This document shows positions 56,135 through 64,000 of a stretch of DNA of 64,000 bases, piece by piece. How positions within the stretch are numbered: position 1 is the first letter of the stretch; each line of letters starts with the position of its first letter. The notes under the pieces are model-generated. The model saw only the letters and a list, made by a program, of their open reading frames with translations, made no database searches and had not been told where the DNA came from. The stretch is taken from assembly GCF_025966695.1 (NCBI RefSeq), contig NZ_JAOEIY010000007.1, positions 1 through 64,000 on the forward strand, in the 5' to 3' direction. The translations under genes were made by a program, and so were the position numbers. Source of the DNA: Stutzerimonas sp. S1. GTDB lineage: Bacteria; Pseudomonadota; Gammaproteobacteria; Pseudomonadales; Pseudomonadaceae.

Positions 56135-56759
56135 GCTGCGCCTGGATGGCCGTCACCCCGTGCTGGGCGCGATCGATGCGCAGGTGCGCGAAGGCGAGCG
56201 CATCTGTTTGCTCGGGCCGTCCGGTGTCGGCAAGACGACGCTGCTCAACGCCATCGCCGGACTCGATCCGCAGCTGCGGCCGATGATCGACCAGCGCGCC
56301 GGTTTGCGCGTCGGCTACCTGTTTCAGGAGCATCGCCTGCTGCCGTGGCGCACGGTGCGGCAGAACCTGGCGCTGGTCGGCGCGGACGCGGCGGACATCG
56401 AGCGGCTGCTGGCCGAGGTCGGGCTGAGTGGCGCGGCTGACAGCCTGCCGGATCAGCTCTCGCTGGGCATGGCGCGCCGGGCGGCACTGGCGCGCTGCCT
56501 GGCGATCAAGCCGGATCTGTTGCTGCTCGACGAACCCTTCGCCTCGCTGGATGCCGAGCGCACCGCCGAGCTGCGCGGTCTGATCGCCCGCCTGCTCGAT
56601 CGGCACCCGGACATGGCGATGATCTGCGTGACCCACGATCCGCGCGATGCCGACGATCTGGCCAATCGCCTGTGGTACCTGAGCGGCGTCCCGGCGACCT
56701 TGCGCTGCGCTGGGCCGGCCAGTCTCAGCCCGCTCAGCGAGCGTCAGCGCAGCGCCTGA
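56127..56759 (+). CDS. ABC transporter ATPase (SsuB-like)
   Basis: 210 residues, short for the family, from the ATG at 56127. Walker A GPSGVGKT, Q-loop VGYLFQEHRLLPWRTV, signature LSLGMARR (instead of LSGGQ) and Walker B LLLLDEPFASLD. Completes the importer with the preceding two genes. Confidence 0.87.
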   Translation: MLELRLDGRHPVLGAIDAQVREGERICLLGPSGVGKTTLLNAIAGLDPQLRPMIDQRAGLRVGYLFQEHRLLPWRTVRQNLALVGADAADIERLLAEVGLSGAADSLPDQLSLGMARRAALARCLAIKPDLLLLDEPFASLDAERTAELRGLIARLLDRHPDMAMICVTHDPRDADDLANRLWYLSGVPATLRCAGPASLSPLSERQRSA

Positions 56760-56766
56760 GCGGCAT

Positions 56767-58032
56767 TCAGCCGGCCGCCAGCTGCGTCAGCGCATGCAGC
56801 ACCAGACCGACCAGCCCGCCGACCAGGGTGCCGTTGATGCGGATGTACTGCAGGTCCTTGCCGACGCTCTGCTCCAACTGCTCGACCAACTCGCGGCTTT
56901 CCCAGTTCTCCACGCGTTCGGCGATATAGGCGCCGATCTGTCCGCGGTAGCGTTCCAGCAGGCCGGGAGCTGCGGCCAGCAGCTGTTCGTTGATCCAGTT
57001 GCGCATGGATTCGTCCGCGGCCAGGCCGTCGCCGAGGCCGCGACAGAGACTGACGATGCGCCGGCCGATGCGCGATTCGTCGCTGGCCAGATCGCTTTCC
57101 AGCCAGACCGTCAGTTCCGCCCAGAGATTGGCGAAGTAGGCGCTGGTGGCCGGGTGCTCCAGTAGCTGCGTGAGGATGCGCTCGACTTCCAGGGCGTACT
57201 TCGGGTCCTGTTCGAGGCGCTCGATGTATTCGCCGACGTGCTCATCGAAGCGCTGGCGGATCAGGTGCTCGGGATCGGCGGCGATCTCGGCGATCAGCGC
57301 GGACAGGCCGTCGACGAACTTGTTCGCCGACCAGCCGCTCACCGGTCGGCTCAGGCCGAGATAGCGCAGCGTGCGGATCTCGCGGCTGATGGCGTCGGCC
57401 ACCAGCGCGCGGGTTTCTTCGTCCTGCATGATCGAGTCGAGGCGGATCAGCAGCTCGTCGAGCATCGCCTGATGCCGGCCCTGGCTGGTCAGCACGCGCA
57501 AAGCCTGGGCCAGCGGCGGGGCGAGGTCGAACTTGCGCAGGCGGCCGATCACCTTGGCTTCGACGAAGGCGCGCACCCTTTCGTCATGTAGCGCGGCGAT
57601 GCCGAAATGCGCGACGCCGGTGAGCCGGCGGCCGACCGCTTCGGCATTGCTCGGGTGACGCAGCCAGCTGGCCAGGCGCGAGGCGATGTCGAGCTCCTGC
57701 AGTTTGGCCAGCACCAATGGTGTGGCGAGGAAATGCGTGGTGATGAAACTGGACAGGTTCCGGCCGATGCGCGCCTTGCTGCGCGGGATGATGGCCGTGT
57801 GCGGGATCGGCAGGCCCAGCGGGTGGCGGAACAGCGCGGTGACGGCGAACCAGTCGGCGATCGCGCCGACCATCGCCGCTTCGGCGAAGGAGGCGGCATA
57901 GCCCCAGGCCGGATGGCTGGCTTCCAGGCGTGTCGCCACGATGTAGAGCAGGGCGGCCAGCAGTAACAGAAGGCCGGCGACCAGCTTCATCCGCGAAACC
58001 GGTGATTGCCAGGCGCTGATCAAGGAACGCAT
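56767..58032 (-). CDS. DUF445 membrane protein
   Basis: 421 residues. N-terminal spans at about 18-34 and 41-63 with AAMVGAIADWFAVTALFRHPLG, the DUF445 signature, then a long helical domain (70-400) and a final span (NGTLVGGLVGLVLHALTQLA). Known as an inner-membrane protein of unknown function. It converges on the ABC operon. Confidence 0.87.
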   Translation of the reverse strand: MRSLISAWQSPVSRMKLVAGLLLLLAALLYIVATRLEASHPAWGYAASFAEAAMVGAIADWFAVTALFRHPLGLPIPHTAIIPRSKARIGRNLSSFITTHFLATPLVLAKLQELDIASRLASWLRHPSNAEAVGRRLTGVAHFGIAALHDERVRAFVEAKVIGRLRKFDLAPPLAQALRVLTSQGRHQAMLDELLIRLDSIMQDEETRALVADAISREIRTLRYLGLSRPVSGWSANKFVDGLSALIAEIAADPEHLIRQRFDEHVGEYIERLEQDPKYALEVERILTQLLEHPATSAYFANLWAELTVWLESDLASDESRIGRRIVSLCRGLGDGLAADESMRNWINEQLLAAAPGLLERYRGQIGAYIAERVENWESRELVEQLEQSVGKDLQYIRINGTLVGGLVGLVLHALTQLAAG

Positions 58033-58280
58033 GCAGGTCCTCGTCGTATGGGAGCGAAGGGGTGTCTACCGGGTAGACAGCGAAGCAGCGCGATGAGGTC
58101 GGCGCGTGCATTAAAAGCGCAACTACGCGGCTCGAAAAGCGCTCGGGCTAGTCGGGGTGCAACTGCAGAAATGGTTCGCTCGGCGACTTGGGCCGGGTCG
58201 ATGCTGCTGCTCGCGTGGACAAGGTTGCGCCGTAGTCCATCCTGGGTACGAGGTACATCGGTAGGGCGGATGTCGCCTGC

Positions 58281-58311
58281 CACATTCACCGGAACTCGCC
58301 CGGTGAATGTG
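58281..58311. repeat. Perfect 12-bp inverted repeat
   Basis: CACATTCACCGG, spacer AACTCGC, CCGGTGAATGTG, in the 294-base gap between the DUF445 gene and the acidic gene. It is preceded by GTAGGGCGGA, which resembles the ends of the palindromic repeat seen at 40853 and 45233, so it may be a relative. No T-run. The rest of the gap shows nothing else. Confidence 0.55.
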
Positions 58312-58326
58312 ATCGCCGACGTTGAA

Positions 58327-58728
58327 TCAGACCTCGTCGTCCTCTTCCTCGCGGATCAGCACGTACTGGCCTTCGGCATCGTTCAGGCAGTCCCAGACGT
58401 AGAACATCGATACCTTGCCCGGGCGTTCGGTCACGGCGGCGTAATCGCCGGGCACAGCCGTGAAGTAGACGCCGGAATCGGGTGCCGCCTGGCAGGCGAT
58501 GCGGGCGGTGATGAAAGCTTCCGGCGCGGTGCCGTCGAAGTAGTCGTCTCGATCCTTGGCATCCCATTCGGCTGGCGCTTCAAAGGGGCCGGTGATGATG
58601 ATGCGCGCGTCTCCGAGGTCCTGCTCTTCCGCTTCCTCGTCGTATTCGTCGGGGCGGTACAGGGTGCATTCCAGGGCGTCCGGGTTTTCGAGAATGGCCG
58701 CGCGGGATTGTGGGGTGAGTGTCTGCAT
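58327..58728 (-). CDS. Acidic hypothetical protein
   Basis: 133 residues with GGAGA before the ATG. Strongly acidic (DEYDEEAEEQDLGD; end IREEEDDEV), soluble, possibly a beta-rich small domain in the middle (GVYFTAVPGDYAAVTERPGKVSMFYVWD). No family recognised. The good start signal and codon periodicity support a real gene. Confidence 0.65.
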   Translation of the reverse strand: MQTLTPQSRAAILENPDALECTLYRPDEYDEEAEEQDLGDARIIITGPFEAPAEWDAKDRDDYFDGTAPEAFITARIACQAAPDSGVYFTAVPGDYAAVTERPGKVSMFYVWDCLNDAEGQYVLIREEEDDEV

Positions 58729-58865
58729 GGAATCTCCGACTGCGGTTGGGTGTGAGTGGGCAGTGTGGTGGAGCCGCCCGGGCAGCGCAATCGGAAGCGT
58801 AGTCGCATGTGCCGCCTGCAGCGCTGATGCAGGTCAGCGCCGCAGGCGGGATTTCCGGCTTAGTT

Positions 58866-60845
58866 TCAGGCGCGGAAACGATCGACCTGAGTACGCAACT
58901 CGGCTGCCAGCTTGTCGAGTTCGCCGGCGGTTCCGGCCAGGTTGGCGACCACTTCGCGCTGCTCCTGATTGGTCAGCGCGATGCTCTGCAGGTTGCTGCT
59001 GAGCAGGGTGGCGGTACTGCTCTGCTCTTGCGTGGCGGTGCTGATGGCGCTGAACTGCTCGTCCGTGCTGCGGCTCTGCTCATCGATCAGCGCCAGCGCT
59101 TCGGCTACTTTGACGTTGCGCTGCAGGCCTTCGTCCATCAGCTGTTGCCCCAGCTCCATGGTGCTCATGGCATTGCCGGTTTCGGCCTGAATCTGGCTGA
59201 TCATACTGGTGATGCGGTCGGTGGCTTCGCGGGTGCGCGAGGCGAGGCTGCGGACTTCGTCGGCGACCACGGCGAATCCGCGGCCCTGTTCGCCGGCCCG
59301 TGCCGCTTCGATCGCCGCGTTGAGCGCGAGCAGGTTGGTCTGCTCGGCGATGGCGGTGATCACGCCAACGATGCTGCCGATTTCCTGCGAGCGCTTATCC
59401 AGGCTCTCCACCACGCGGGCCGTGCCGCTCAGCGCCGTGGCGATCTGCGCCAGGGCATCGGACGCCTCATCCATGGCGGCGCGGCCGACGCGAGTCTGCT
59501 CGGCGTTGGCGCGAGCCACTTGCTGGGTGTCGCGCATGTTGTCGGCGATGTTCAGCGAGGTGGCGCTGAACTCCTCCACCGCGCCGGCCATGCTGGTGAT
59601 CTCGCCGGACTGCTGTTCCATGCCTTCGTTGGCGCCGCTGGAAAGCCCAGCGAGCAGCTGCGCACGCTGGCTGACTTCGCCCGACGCACCGCGGATGCGT
59701 GCGACCATGCCCGACAGCGCATCACCCATCCGGTTGAAACTGTCGGCCAACTGGCCTATCTCGTCATTGCTGCGCACCGGCAGGCGCACGCTGAGATCAC
59801 CGGCACCGAGCGCCTGTGCCTGTTGTACCACCGCGGCCAGTGGTCTTAGCTTGTGGCGCAGGAGCCAGATGGTGGCAGCAACCGCCAGGAGCATGGCCAG
59901 CAAGCTGCCGATGGCCAGACGGGTGCCGACGCTCCAGGTGACTTCGCGTATCTCCTTGACTGGCATGCTGGCCACCACGGTCCAGGGGCCGCCTTCGAAC
60001 ATCGCGCCGACGCTGTAGATGTCGGCGTCGCCATCCTTCCAGTACTGGCCGCTACCGCTGTGTCGACCCAGTTCCGCGGCTTTGGGCGCGGCCTGTTCCG
60101 CCAGGCTCAGGCCAGCGGGTGGTACCAGCCACTGCTGCTGCTCGTCGAGCAGCGCGAGCGAACCGGTTTCGCCGATGCGAAAACGCGCCAGGTCATCGAA
60201 CTGCGCCCGCTGCGCGTCGGTGTAATCGAAGCCGACGAAGAGCACCGCGATCACGCGTCCCCGGGCGTCGGCGACCGGCGTGTATTGCGTCATGTAATGA
60301 CGATCGAACAGGAAAGCGCGGCCGATGTACTGCTTGCCGTCCAACAGCAGGCGATACGCCGGGTGTAGGCGATCGAGCAGGGTGCCGATGGCACGGCTGC
60401 CGTCCTGCTTGGTGACCGATGTGCTGACCCGCACGAAGTCGTCGCCTTTGCGGGCAAACACCGTGGCGACTCCGGCGGTCATCTCGCGAAAGTCATCGAC
60501 CTGAGTGAAATCGTTGTTCAGCGGCAAGCCGTCGTGAAGAAGGGCCGGCGTTGGCGTGCCGCCCACGTCGATCTGTTCTTCTTCCACAAGCTGCAGCCCA
60601 GCGGCGAAGCGTTTTTCGAAGAGGCCGCTGAGGCGCTGGGTGCTCTCGCGCAGGGTGCCGTGGAAGGTGCTCAGCTGATCGGCAAGCAGCCTGGCTTCAC
60701 TGGCCAGATGCTGCTCACGGGTGTGCAGGTTGGCTGCATCCAGCGAGCGAAGCGCAAAGAGGGTGCTTCCGGTAATGACGACAGCAAGAATCAGCGCAAG
60801 GGCCAGGCCGAGTTGCGAGGCGATTTGAGCTCGAGGCGACTGCAA
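58866..60845 (-). CDS. Methyl-accepting chemotaxis protein, Cache_3-type
   Basis: 659 residues from a TTG at 60845 ([15 protein letters not shown]), which has AGGAG six bases upstream. An ATG at 60896 coincides with the predicted sigma-28 transcription start and is disfavoured. TM1 at about 10-33, a long periplasmic Cache_3/Cache_2-like sensor ([32 protein letters not shown]), TM2 near 315, HAMP ([21 protein letters not shown]) and the signalling tip [21 protein letters not shown]. Transcribed alone. Confidence 0.9.
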   Translation of the reverse strand: MQSPRAQIASQLGLALALILAVVITGSTLFALRSLDAANLHTREQHLASEARLLADQLSTFHGTLRESTQRLSGLFEKRFAAGLQLVEEEQIDVGGTPTPALLHDGLPLNNDFTQVDDFREMTAGVATVFARKGDDFVRVSTSVTKQDGSRAIGTLLDRLHPAYRLLLDGKQYIGRAFLFDRHYMTQYTPVADARGRVIAVLFVGFDYTDAQRAQFDDLARFRIGETGSLALLDEQQQWLVPPAGLSLAEQAAPKAAELGRHSGSGQYWKDGDADIYSVGAMFEGGPWTVVASMPVKEIREVTWSVGTRLAIGSLLAMLLAVAATIWLLRHKLRPLAAVVQQAQALGAGDLSVRLPVRSNDEIGQLADSFNRMGDALSGMVARIRGASGEVSQRAQLLAGLSSGANEGMEQQSGEITSMAGAVEEFSATSLNIADNMRDTQQVARANAEQTRVGRAAMDEASDALAQIATALSGTARVVESLDKRSQEIGSIVGVITAIAEQTNLLALNAAIEAARAGEQGRGFAVVADEVRSLASRTREATDRITSMISQIQAETGNAMSTMELGQQLMDEGLQRNVKVAEALALIDEQSRSTDEQFSAISTATQEQSSTATLLSSNLQSIALTNQEQREVVANLAGTAGELDKLAAELRTQVDRFRA

Positions 60846-60902
60846 GTTATCTCCTGACCGAGCGATAGGGGACGGGGGAATGAATGCTCGATACATCAGG
60901 GA

Positions 60903-60929
60903 GTATCGGTACGCGGCCGTAGAACTTTA
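60903..60929 (-). promoter_or_regulatory. Sigma-28 (FliA) promoter candidate
   Basis: On the minus strand TAAAGTTC, exact 15-base spacer between TAAA and the -10, then ACCGATAC; the consensus is TAAA-N15-GCCGATAA. Transcription would start near 60896, which favours the TTG start at 60845 for the receptor. Confidence 0.7.
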
Positions 60930-61062
60930 GTCGTAGCCGTTGGTGCGAGATTCGTAGCTGGTGCCCGGCTTCAGACCGTCGGCAGCCGGCTCGTGCGAAC
61001 ACCGCGCCGTTTGCGACCTACACTCGCTAACAGCCATTCAATCGGAAGACCGCGAGGCAGCC

Positions 61063-61269
61063 ATGCATTCCAGCGAAGAACAACCGGGCGAAGAGCCTGA
61101 TGTGACCATGACCGATGCCGGCGAGAAGAGTCCCGGCGAGGACCCGGACTTCGAAGAAGAGCGGCCAGCGCAGGCACCGCCACGAGCGGAGGTGGACGAT
61201 CTCGAGCCGGAGGTGCGGCCCGATGACATGGACATCCTCGGCATCGATGGCTCCGATGAGCCGAGCTAG
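61063..61269 (+). CDS. Small acidic hypothetical protein
   Basis: 68 residues from the ATG at 61063 with GAGG upstream. Nearly all charged or proline residues: MHSSEEQPGEEPDVTM and EVRPDDMDILGIDGSDEPS. Probably disordered. No family recognised, weak evidence for expression. Confidence 0.4.
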   Translation: MHSSEEQPGEEPDVTMTDAGEKSPGEDPDFEEERPAQAPPRAEVDDLEPEVRPDDMDILGIDGSDEPS

Positions 61270-61381
61270 GCGGCGCTTGGGAAGTCGCGCAGCTGCGGCG
61301 GAGCTGGGTTCCGTGCGTGCCAGACGCCGCCGCATGGCCTAGGCTTTCACGCTTCGATGGTTATCTTCCAAGGAATGTCCT

Positions 61382-61807
61382 ATGCGCGTGTTGCCCGGCT
61401 TGATCTCCCTGTTGTTCCTGGCGGGCTGCTCCTCCTGGCAACCCGATCCGGAGGACATCGAACCGGTGCCGGCCGAGCGGGTACTGGCTTATCAGCAACC
61501 GTTGGAGAATGCCGGCGAGGTGGTGGTGACGCGAGATTTCGGCTGGCGCGGCGGCGGCTGCTATATCGCTGTGCTGATCGACCGCGAGTTGGCGGCGCGC
61601 ATTCATGTCGGTGAGCGGGTGAGTTTTCAGGTACCGGCGGGGGCGCGGATCGTCAGCATCGGTACCGATCCGCTGGATGACACGCTGTGCGGCAAGCTCA
61701 GCCTGCGCCGCGAGAAGCTGGCGCAGGTCGTACCGGCGCAGACATTGGAGTTCCGCGTGGTCAGCGGCAACGACGTTGGGTTCGACATCCTGCCCGTCGA
61801 GCCCTGA
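61382..61807 (+). CDS. Predicted lipoprotein
   Basis: 141 residues, AAGGAA before the ATG. Lipobox LAGC at residues 13-16 with serine after the cysteine, so outer-membrane sorting is likely. The mature part (VVTRDFGWRGGGCYIAVLIDRELAARI) is a small beta-rich domain with two further cysteines. Looks like short lipoproteins common in pseudomonads, function unknown. Confidence 0.75.
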   Translation: MRVLPGLISLLFLAGCSSWQPDPEDIEPVPAERVLAYQQPLENAGEVVVTRDFGWRGGGCYIAVLIDRELAARIHVGERVSFQVPAGARIVSIGTDPLDDTLCGKLSLRREKLAQVVPAQTLEFRVVSGNDVGFDILPVEP

Positions 61808-61833
61808 CGAGGCGCCTGGCTGCTGCACCAACG

Positions 61834-61861
61834 AAAAAGCCCGCCAGAGCGGCGGGCTTTT
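61834..61861. terminator. Bidirectional rho-independent terminator
   Basis: AAAAGCCCGCC, loop AGAGC, GGCGGGCTTTT between the convergent lipoprotein gene and the gene at 61879. Confidence 0.85.
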
Positions 61862-61878
61862 CGCATGCAAGCGAGCGC

Positions 61879-62250
61879 TTACTTGATCACGGTGCGTGCG
61901 GTTTTCAGGTAGTCGGCGGCGTATTCCTGGACCTCGTCCGCTTGCTGGGCTTCCGAGCTGATGTGGATCTCTTCCAGGGTGTCCGTCAGGCCGTCCATCT
62001 CTTCGTTGATCTTCTCCAGCGCGGTCTGCAGCGTGTATGTCAGCTCGTGGATTTCCTGCAGGCGCTCGGGTGTCGGTGCCTCGGCCACTGCCTTGGCCAG
62101 CCGCTGGTTGTATTCGGAGAAGTTGGCCACGGCCTCGGCGAGGGTCTTGGACGGCACGCCGTGAACCTGCGTGGCACCGTCGTTGGCGAACGTGCTGGTG
62201 GTGATGGTCGCGGCGAGTGCCAGAGCGGCGGTCTGGATGAGCGTTTTCAC
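61879..62250 (-). CDS. Small periplasmic helical protein
   Basis: 123 residues from a GTG at 62250 with AGGGA upstream; a longer frame to 62298 is rejected. Signal peptide KTLIQTAALALAATITTSTF, cut near FAND. The mature part is an all-helical four-helix-bundle-like sequence with many acidic residues. I do not recognise a characterised family. Confidence 0.65.
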   Translation of the reverse strand: MKTLIQTAALALAATITTSTFANDGATQVHGVPSKTLAEAVANFSEYNQRLAKAVAEAPTPERLQEIHELTYTLQTALEKINEEMDGLTDTLEEIHISSEAQQADEVQEYAADYLKTARTVIK

Positions 62251-62367
62251 GACAGGTCCCTTGCTGGAAATTGAGGGGCGCGAAAGTACCACCTGCAAAT
62301 CCTGATGCTGTGCAGTGGCGCACAGTCTGCGCAGTAGAGCGGTCGAAAGCGCTCGCCCGTGCGGACT

Positions 62368-63072
62368 TCAGGACGGCTTGGGTATCTGCAGACCGCGGAT
62401 CACTGCCGGGCGGGCAAGGAACGCCTCCAGCACCCGATTGACGTTGGCGAAGTGTTTGATGCCCACCAGCTCACCGGCGTCATAAAAGCCGACCAGGTTG
62501 CGTACCCAAGGGAAGATGGCGATGTCCGCGATGCTGTAGCTGTCACCCATGATCCACTCGCGATGTTCCAGGCGTTGCTCGAGGACGGCGAGCAGGCGTT
62601 TGGATTCGGCGACGTAACGGTCGCGTGGACGCTTGTCCTCGTACTCCTTGCCGGCGAATTTGTGGAAGAAGCCGAGCGGGCCGAACATCGGGCCGATTCC
62701 GCCCATCTGGAACATCAGCCACTGGATCGTCTGGTAGCGCTCGGCGGCATCGTGCGAGAGCAGCTGGCCAGTCTTCTCGGCGAGATAAAGCAGAATCGCG
62801 CCGGATTCGAACAGCGGCATCGGCTGTCCGCCGGGGCCGTTGGGGTCGATGATCGCCGGAATCTTGTTGTTCGGGTTGAGCGAAAGGAACTCGGGGGAAA
62901 GCTGCTCGTTGCGTTCGAACTCCACGCGGTGCGCCTCGTAGGGCAGCCCGGTCTCCTCGAGCATGATCGAGACCTTCACGCCATTGGGCGTCGGCAGGGA
63001 GTAGAGCTGCAGGCGACTGGGGTCGGCGGCAGGCCATTTGCGGGTGATGGGAAAGGCAGACAGGTCTGGCAT
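62368..63072 (-). CDS. Glutathione S-transferase-like disulfide reductase (YfcG/YghU type)
   Basis: 234 residues with CAGGAG upstream. TPNG at residues 28-31 replaces the usual catalytic Ser/Tyr/Cys and, with NNKIPAIIDPNGPGG and LFESGAILLYLAEKTG, is typical of the YfcG/YghU (nu-class) GSTs that reduce disulfides using glutathione. Confidence 0.9.
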   Translation of the reverse strand: MPDLSAFPITRKWPAADPSRLQLYSLPTPNGVKVSIMLEETGLPYEAHRVEFERNEQLSPEFLSLNPNNKIPAIIDPNGPGGQPMPLFESGAILLYLAEKTGQLLSHDAAERYQTIQWLMFQMGGIGPMFGPLGFFHKFAGKEYEDKRPRDRYVAESKRLLAVLEQRLEHREWIMGDSYSIADIAIFPWVRNLVGFYDAGELVGIKHFANVNRVLEAFLARPAVIRGLQIPKPS

Positions 63073-63486
63073 CGATGCGCTCCTGGGCTGATTTGCTGAT
63101 GGGCGTGGCTTATTGGAGCCGCGTCAGCGGGCGTGGTTTCCTGCATCAATGTGCGCATCGGGGCGTGGCTCGTCCAGTTGCGCACGCCTGGAATTTGCAC
63201 CATTGCGGTGCGGAGGCTCTGGCGCGGGCTTTATAGGCCGTTCAGGCTAAAGAGCCGCAGCACCCGGCCGATAGCAGAACGCTTGCTGGCATTTGGCCTT
63301 GAGGGCACGGCAAGCCATCTTCCGGGGATTTCCAACAACAAGCCCTGATCCGTCGCACCAGAACACGCAGGGTCCCGCAACGGGGTCGTGCCGGCCGCCT
63401 GTGACCTGGCCTGAAGTCTTTCGAACATACGCCTTACTTGCCAACTGTCGCCTCTTGGAGGCGGCACGCCATACGGAAACCAACGA
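63073..63486. other. Intergenic region before the last chemoreceptor
   Basis: 414 bases: GST promoter at the left, sigma-28 promoter at 63248-63274, then an untranslated leader of about 200 bases. A short stem CGCCTC/GAGGCG at about 63449-63463 is the only other structure. No gene is seen. Confidence 0.5.
63248..63274 (+). promoter_or_regulatory. Sigma-28 (FliA) promoter candidate
   Basis: TAAA at 63248-63251, 15-base spacer, GCCGATAG at 63267-63274, seven of eight -10 positions matching. Predicted start near 63281, giving an unusually long leader to the receptor ATG at 63487. Confidence 0.65.
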
Positions 63487-64000
63487 ATGATGCAGCAACT
63501 GACTATCCGGGCCCGTCTGCTGATTCTGGTCGGAGCGATGCTGACGGCCTGTCTGATCATCGGTCTGACCGGGCTGAACGCGCAGCAGCGTAGCGTCGCC
63601 GGACTCAATACCGTCTACCTCGACCGCGTGGTGCCGCTGCGCGATCTCAAGCTGATTGCCGACCTGTACGCCGTGAAGATCGTCGACGCGACCCACAAGG
63701 CGCGCAGCGGCATGCTCAGCTATGCGCAAGCGCGCGACGATGTACGCGCGGCCCGTGCGGAGATCCGCCGTATCTGGGGCGGGTACATGAATACCGAGCT
63801 GATCGAGGCCGAGCGCCAGCTGGCGGTGCACATCGAAGGGCTGATGAAGGCGGCCGACGAGCCGCTCGATGGTCTGGAACGTACTCTCGACCGGCATAGC
63901 GAGAAGCGGCTGGCGGCGTTCGTCATCAACGACCTGTACCCGCTGATCGATCCGCTCTCCACCGGCTTCAGCGACCTGATCGAACTGCAGCTGGGTGAGG
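63487..64000 (+). CDS. Methyl-accepting chemotaxis protein, partial (3' end missing)
   Basis: 171 residues are visible before the window end; the frame has no stop. ATG codons at 63487 and 63490 are both possible, with GGAAACC upstream. TM1 at about 8-28 (ARLLILVGAMLTACLIIGLTG), then a helical periplasmic domain (LRDLKLIADLYAVKIVDATHKAR) of the four-helix-bundle (4HB_MCP) type. A signalling domain should follow outside the window. Confidence 0.82.
   Translation, partial: MMQQLTIRARLLILVGAMLTACLIIGLTGLNAQQRSVAGLNTVYLDRVVPLRDLKLIADLYAVKIVDATHKARSGMLSYAQARDDVRAARAEIRRIWGGYMNTELIEAERQLAVHIEGLMKAADEPLDGLERTLDRHSEKRLAAFVINDLYPLIDPLSTGFSDLIELQLGE

Noticed and set aside
1..64000. CRISPR array or cas genes
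   Set aside because: No regularly spaced direct repeats of 20-40 bp and no Cas-like protein; the only regular repeats are the attC sites.

Overview
The window comes from a high-GC gammaproteobacterium of the Pseudomonas stutzeri (Stutzerimonas) type. Support for this is the metG-mrp-csp-dcd block, a braCDEFG operon, phaJ-fadD2-fadD1, rapA, hrpA, a PaAP-like secreted aminopeptidase, and above all a 38-residue ORF matching CcoM, the small cbb3 oxidase subunit first seen in P. stutzeri. Species assignment is an inference from gene content.

Layout. 1-3940 is the integrase end of a Pf-like filamentous prophage: partial Zot, replication initiator, tyrosine integrase and a HigBA-type toxin-antitoxin pair, ending at the 3' end of a tRNA-Gly(CCC). 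4.0-20.3 kb is mostly housekeeping and transport: rsuA-like pseudouridine synthase, metG, mrp, cold-shock gene, dcd, the branched-chain amino-acid transporter, a PhnCDE-type transporter (possibly selenate rather than phosphonate), and a glxR-like/hyi-like pair followed by an MFS carrier. 20.4-28.8 kb holds an Hsp70-like protein, a CHAD protein, RapA, an AlkB-like oxygenase and ccoM with two Anr-type boxes. 28.9-33.3 kb is fatty-acid activation (phaJ, fadD2, fadD1). 33.4-37.0 kb is a tandem pair of chemoreceptor genes with almost identical signalling halves. 37.3-45.0 kb holds a secreted M28 aminopeptidase, hrpA (with a palindromic repeat inside its reading frame), a hydrolase and a PhzF-like protein.

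45.66-49.94 kb is the most unusual part. It is an AT-rich array of six minus-strand genes separated by attC sites (four near-identical 76-bp copies and one of another subtype), with no integron integrase next to it. This is a cluster of attC sites lacking an integrase (CALIN), or the stump of a chromosomal integron. The first cassette encodes a C-terminal TIR-domain protein, a candidate NAD-cleaving anti-phage effector; the other five encode proteins of no recognised function.

50.1-64.0 kb returns to ordinary chromosome: RNase Z, VOC and YCII proteins, a ClpP-fold periplasmic protein, a MOSC protein, a HIT protein, an ABC importer of unknown substrate, a DUF445 protein, two further chemoreceptors (one cut by the window end), small envelope proteins and a GST. 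Three of the four chemoreceptor genes carry sigma-28 (FliA) style promoters with exact 15-base spacing, which ties them to flagellar gene expression.
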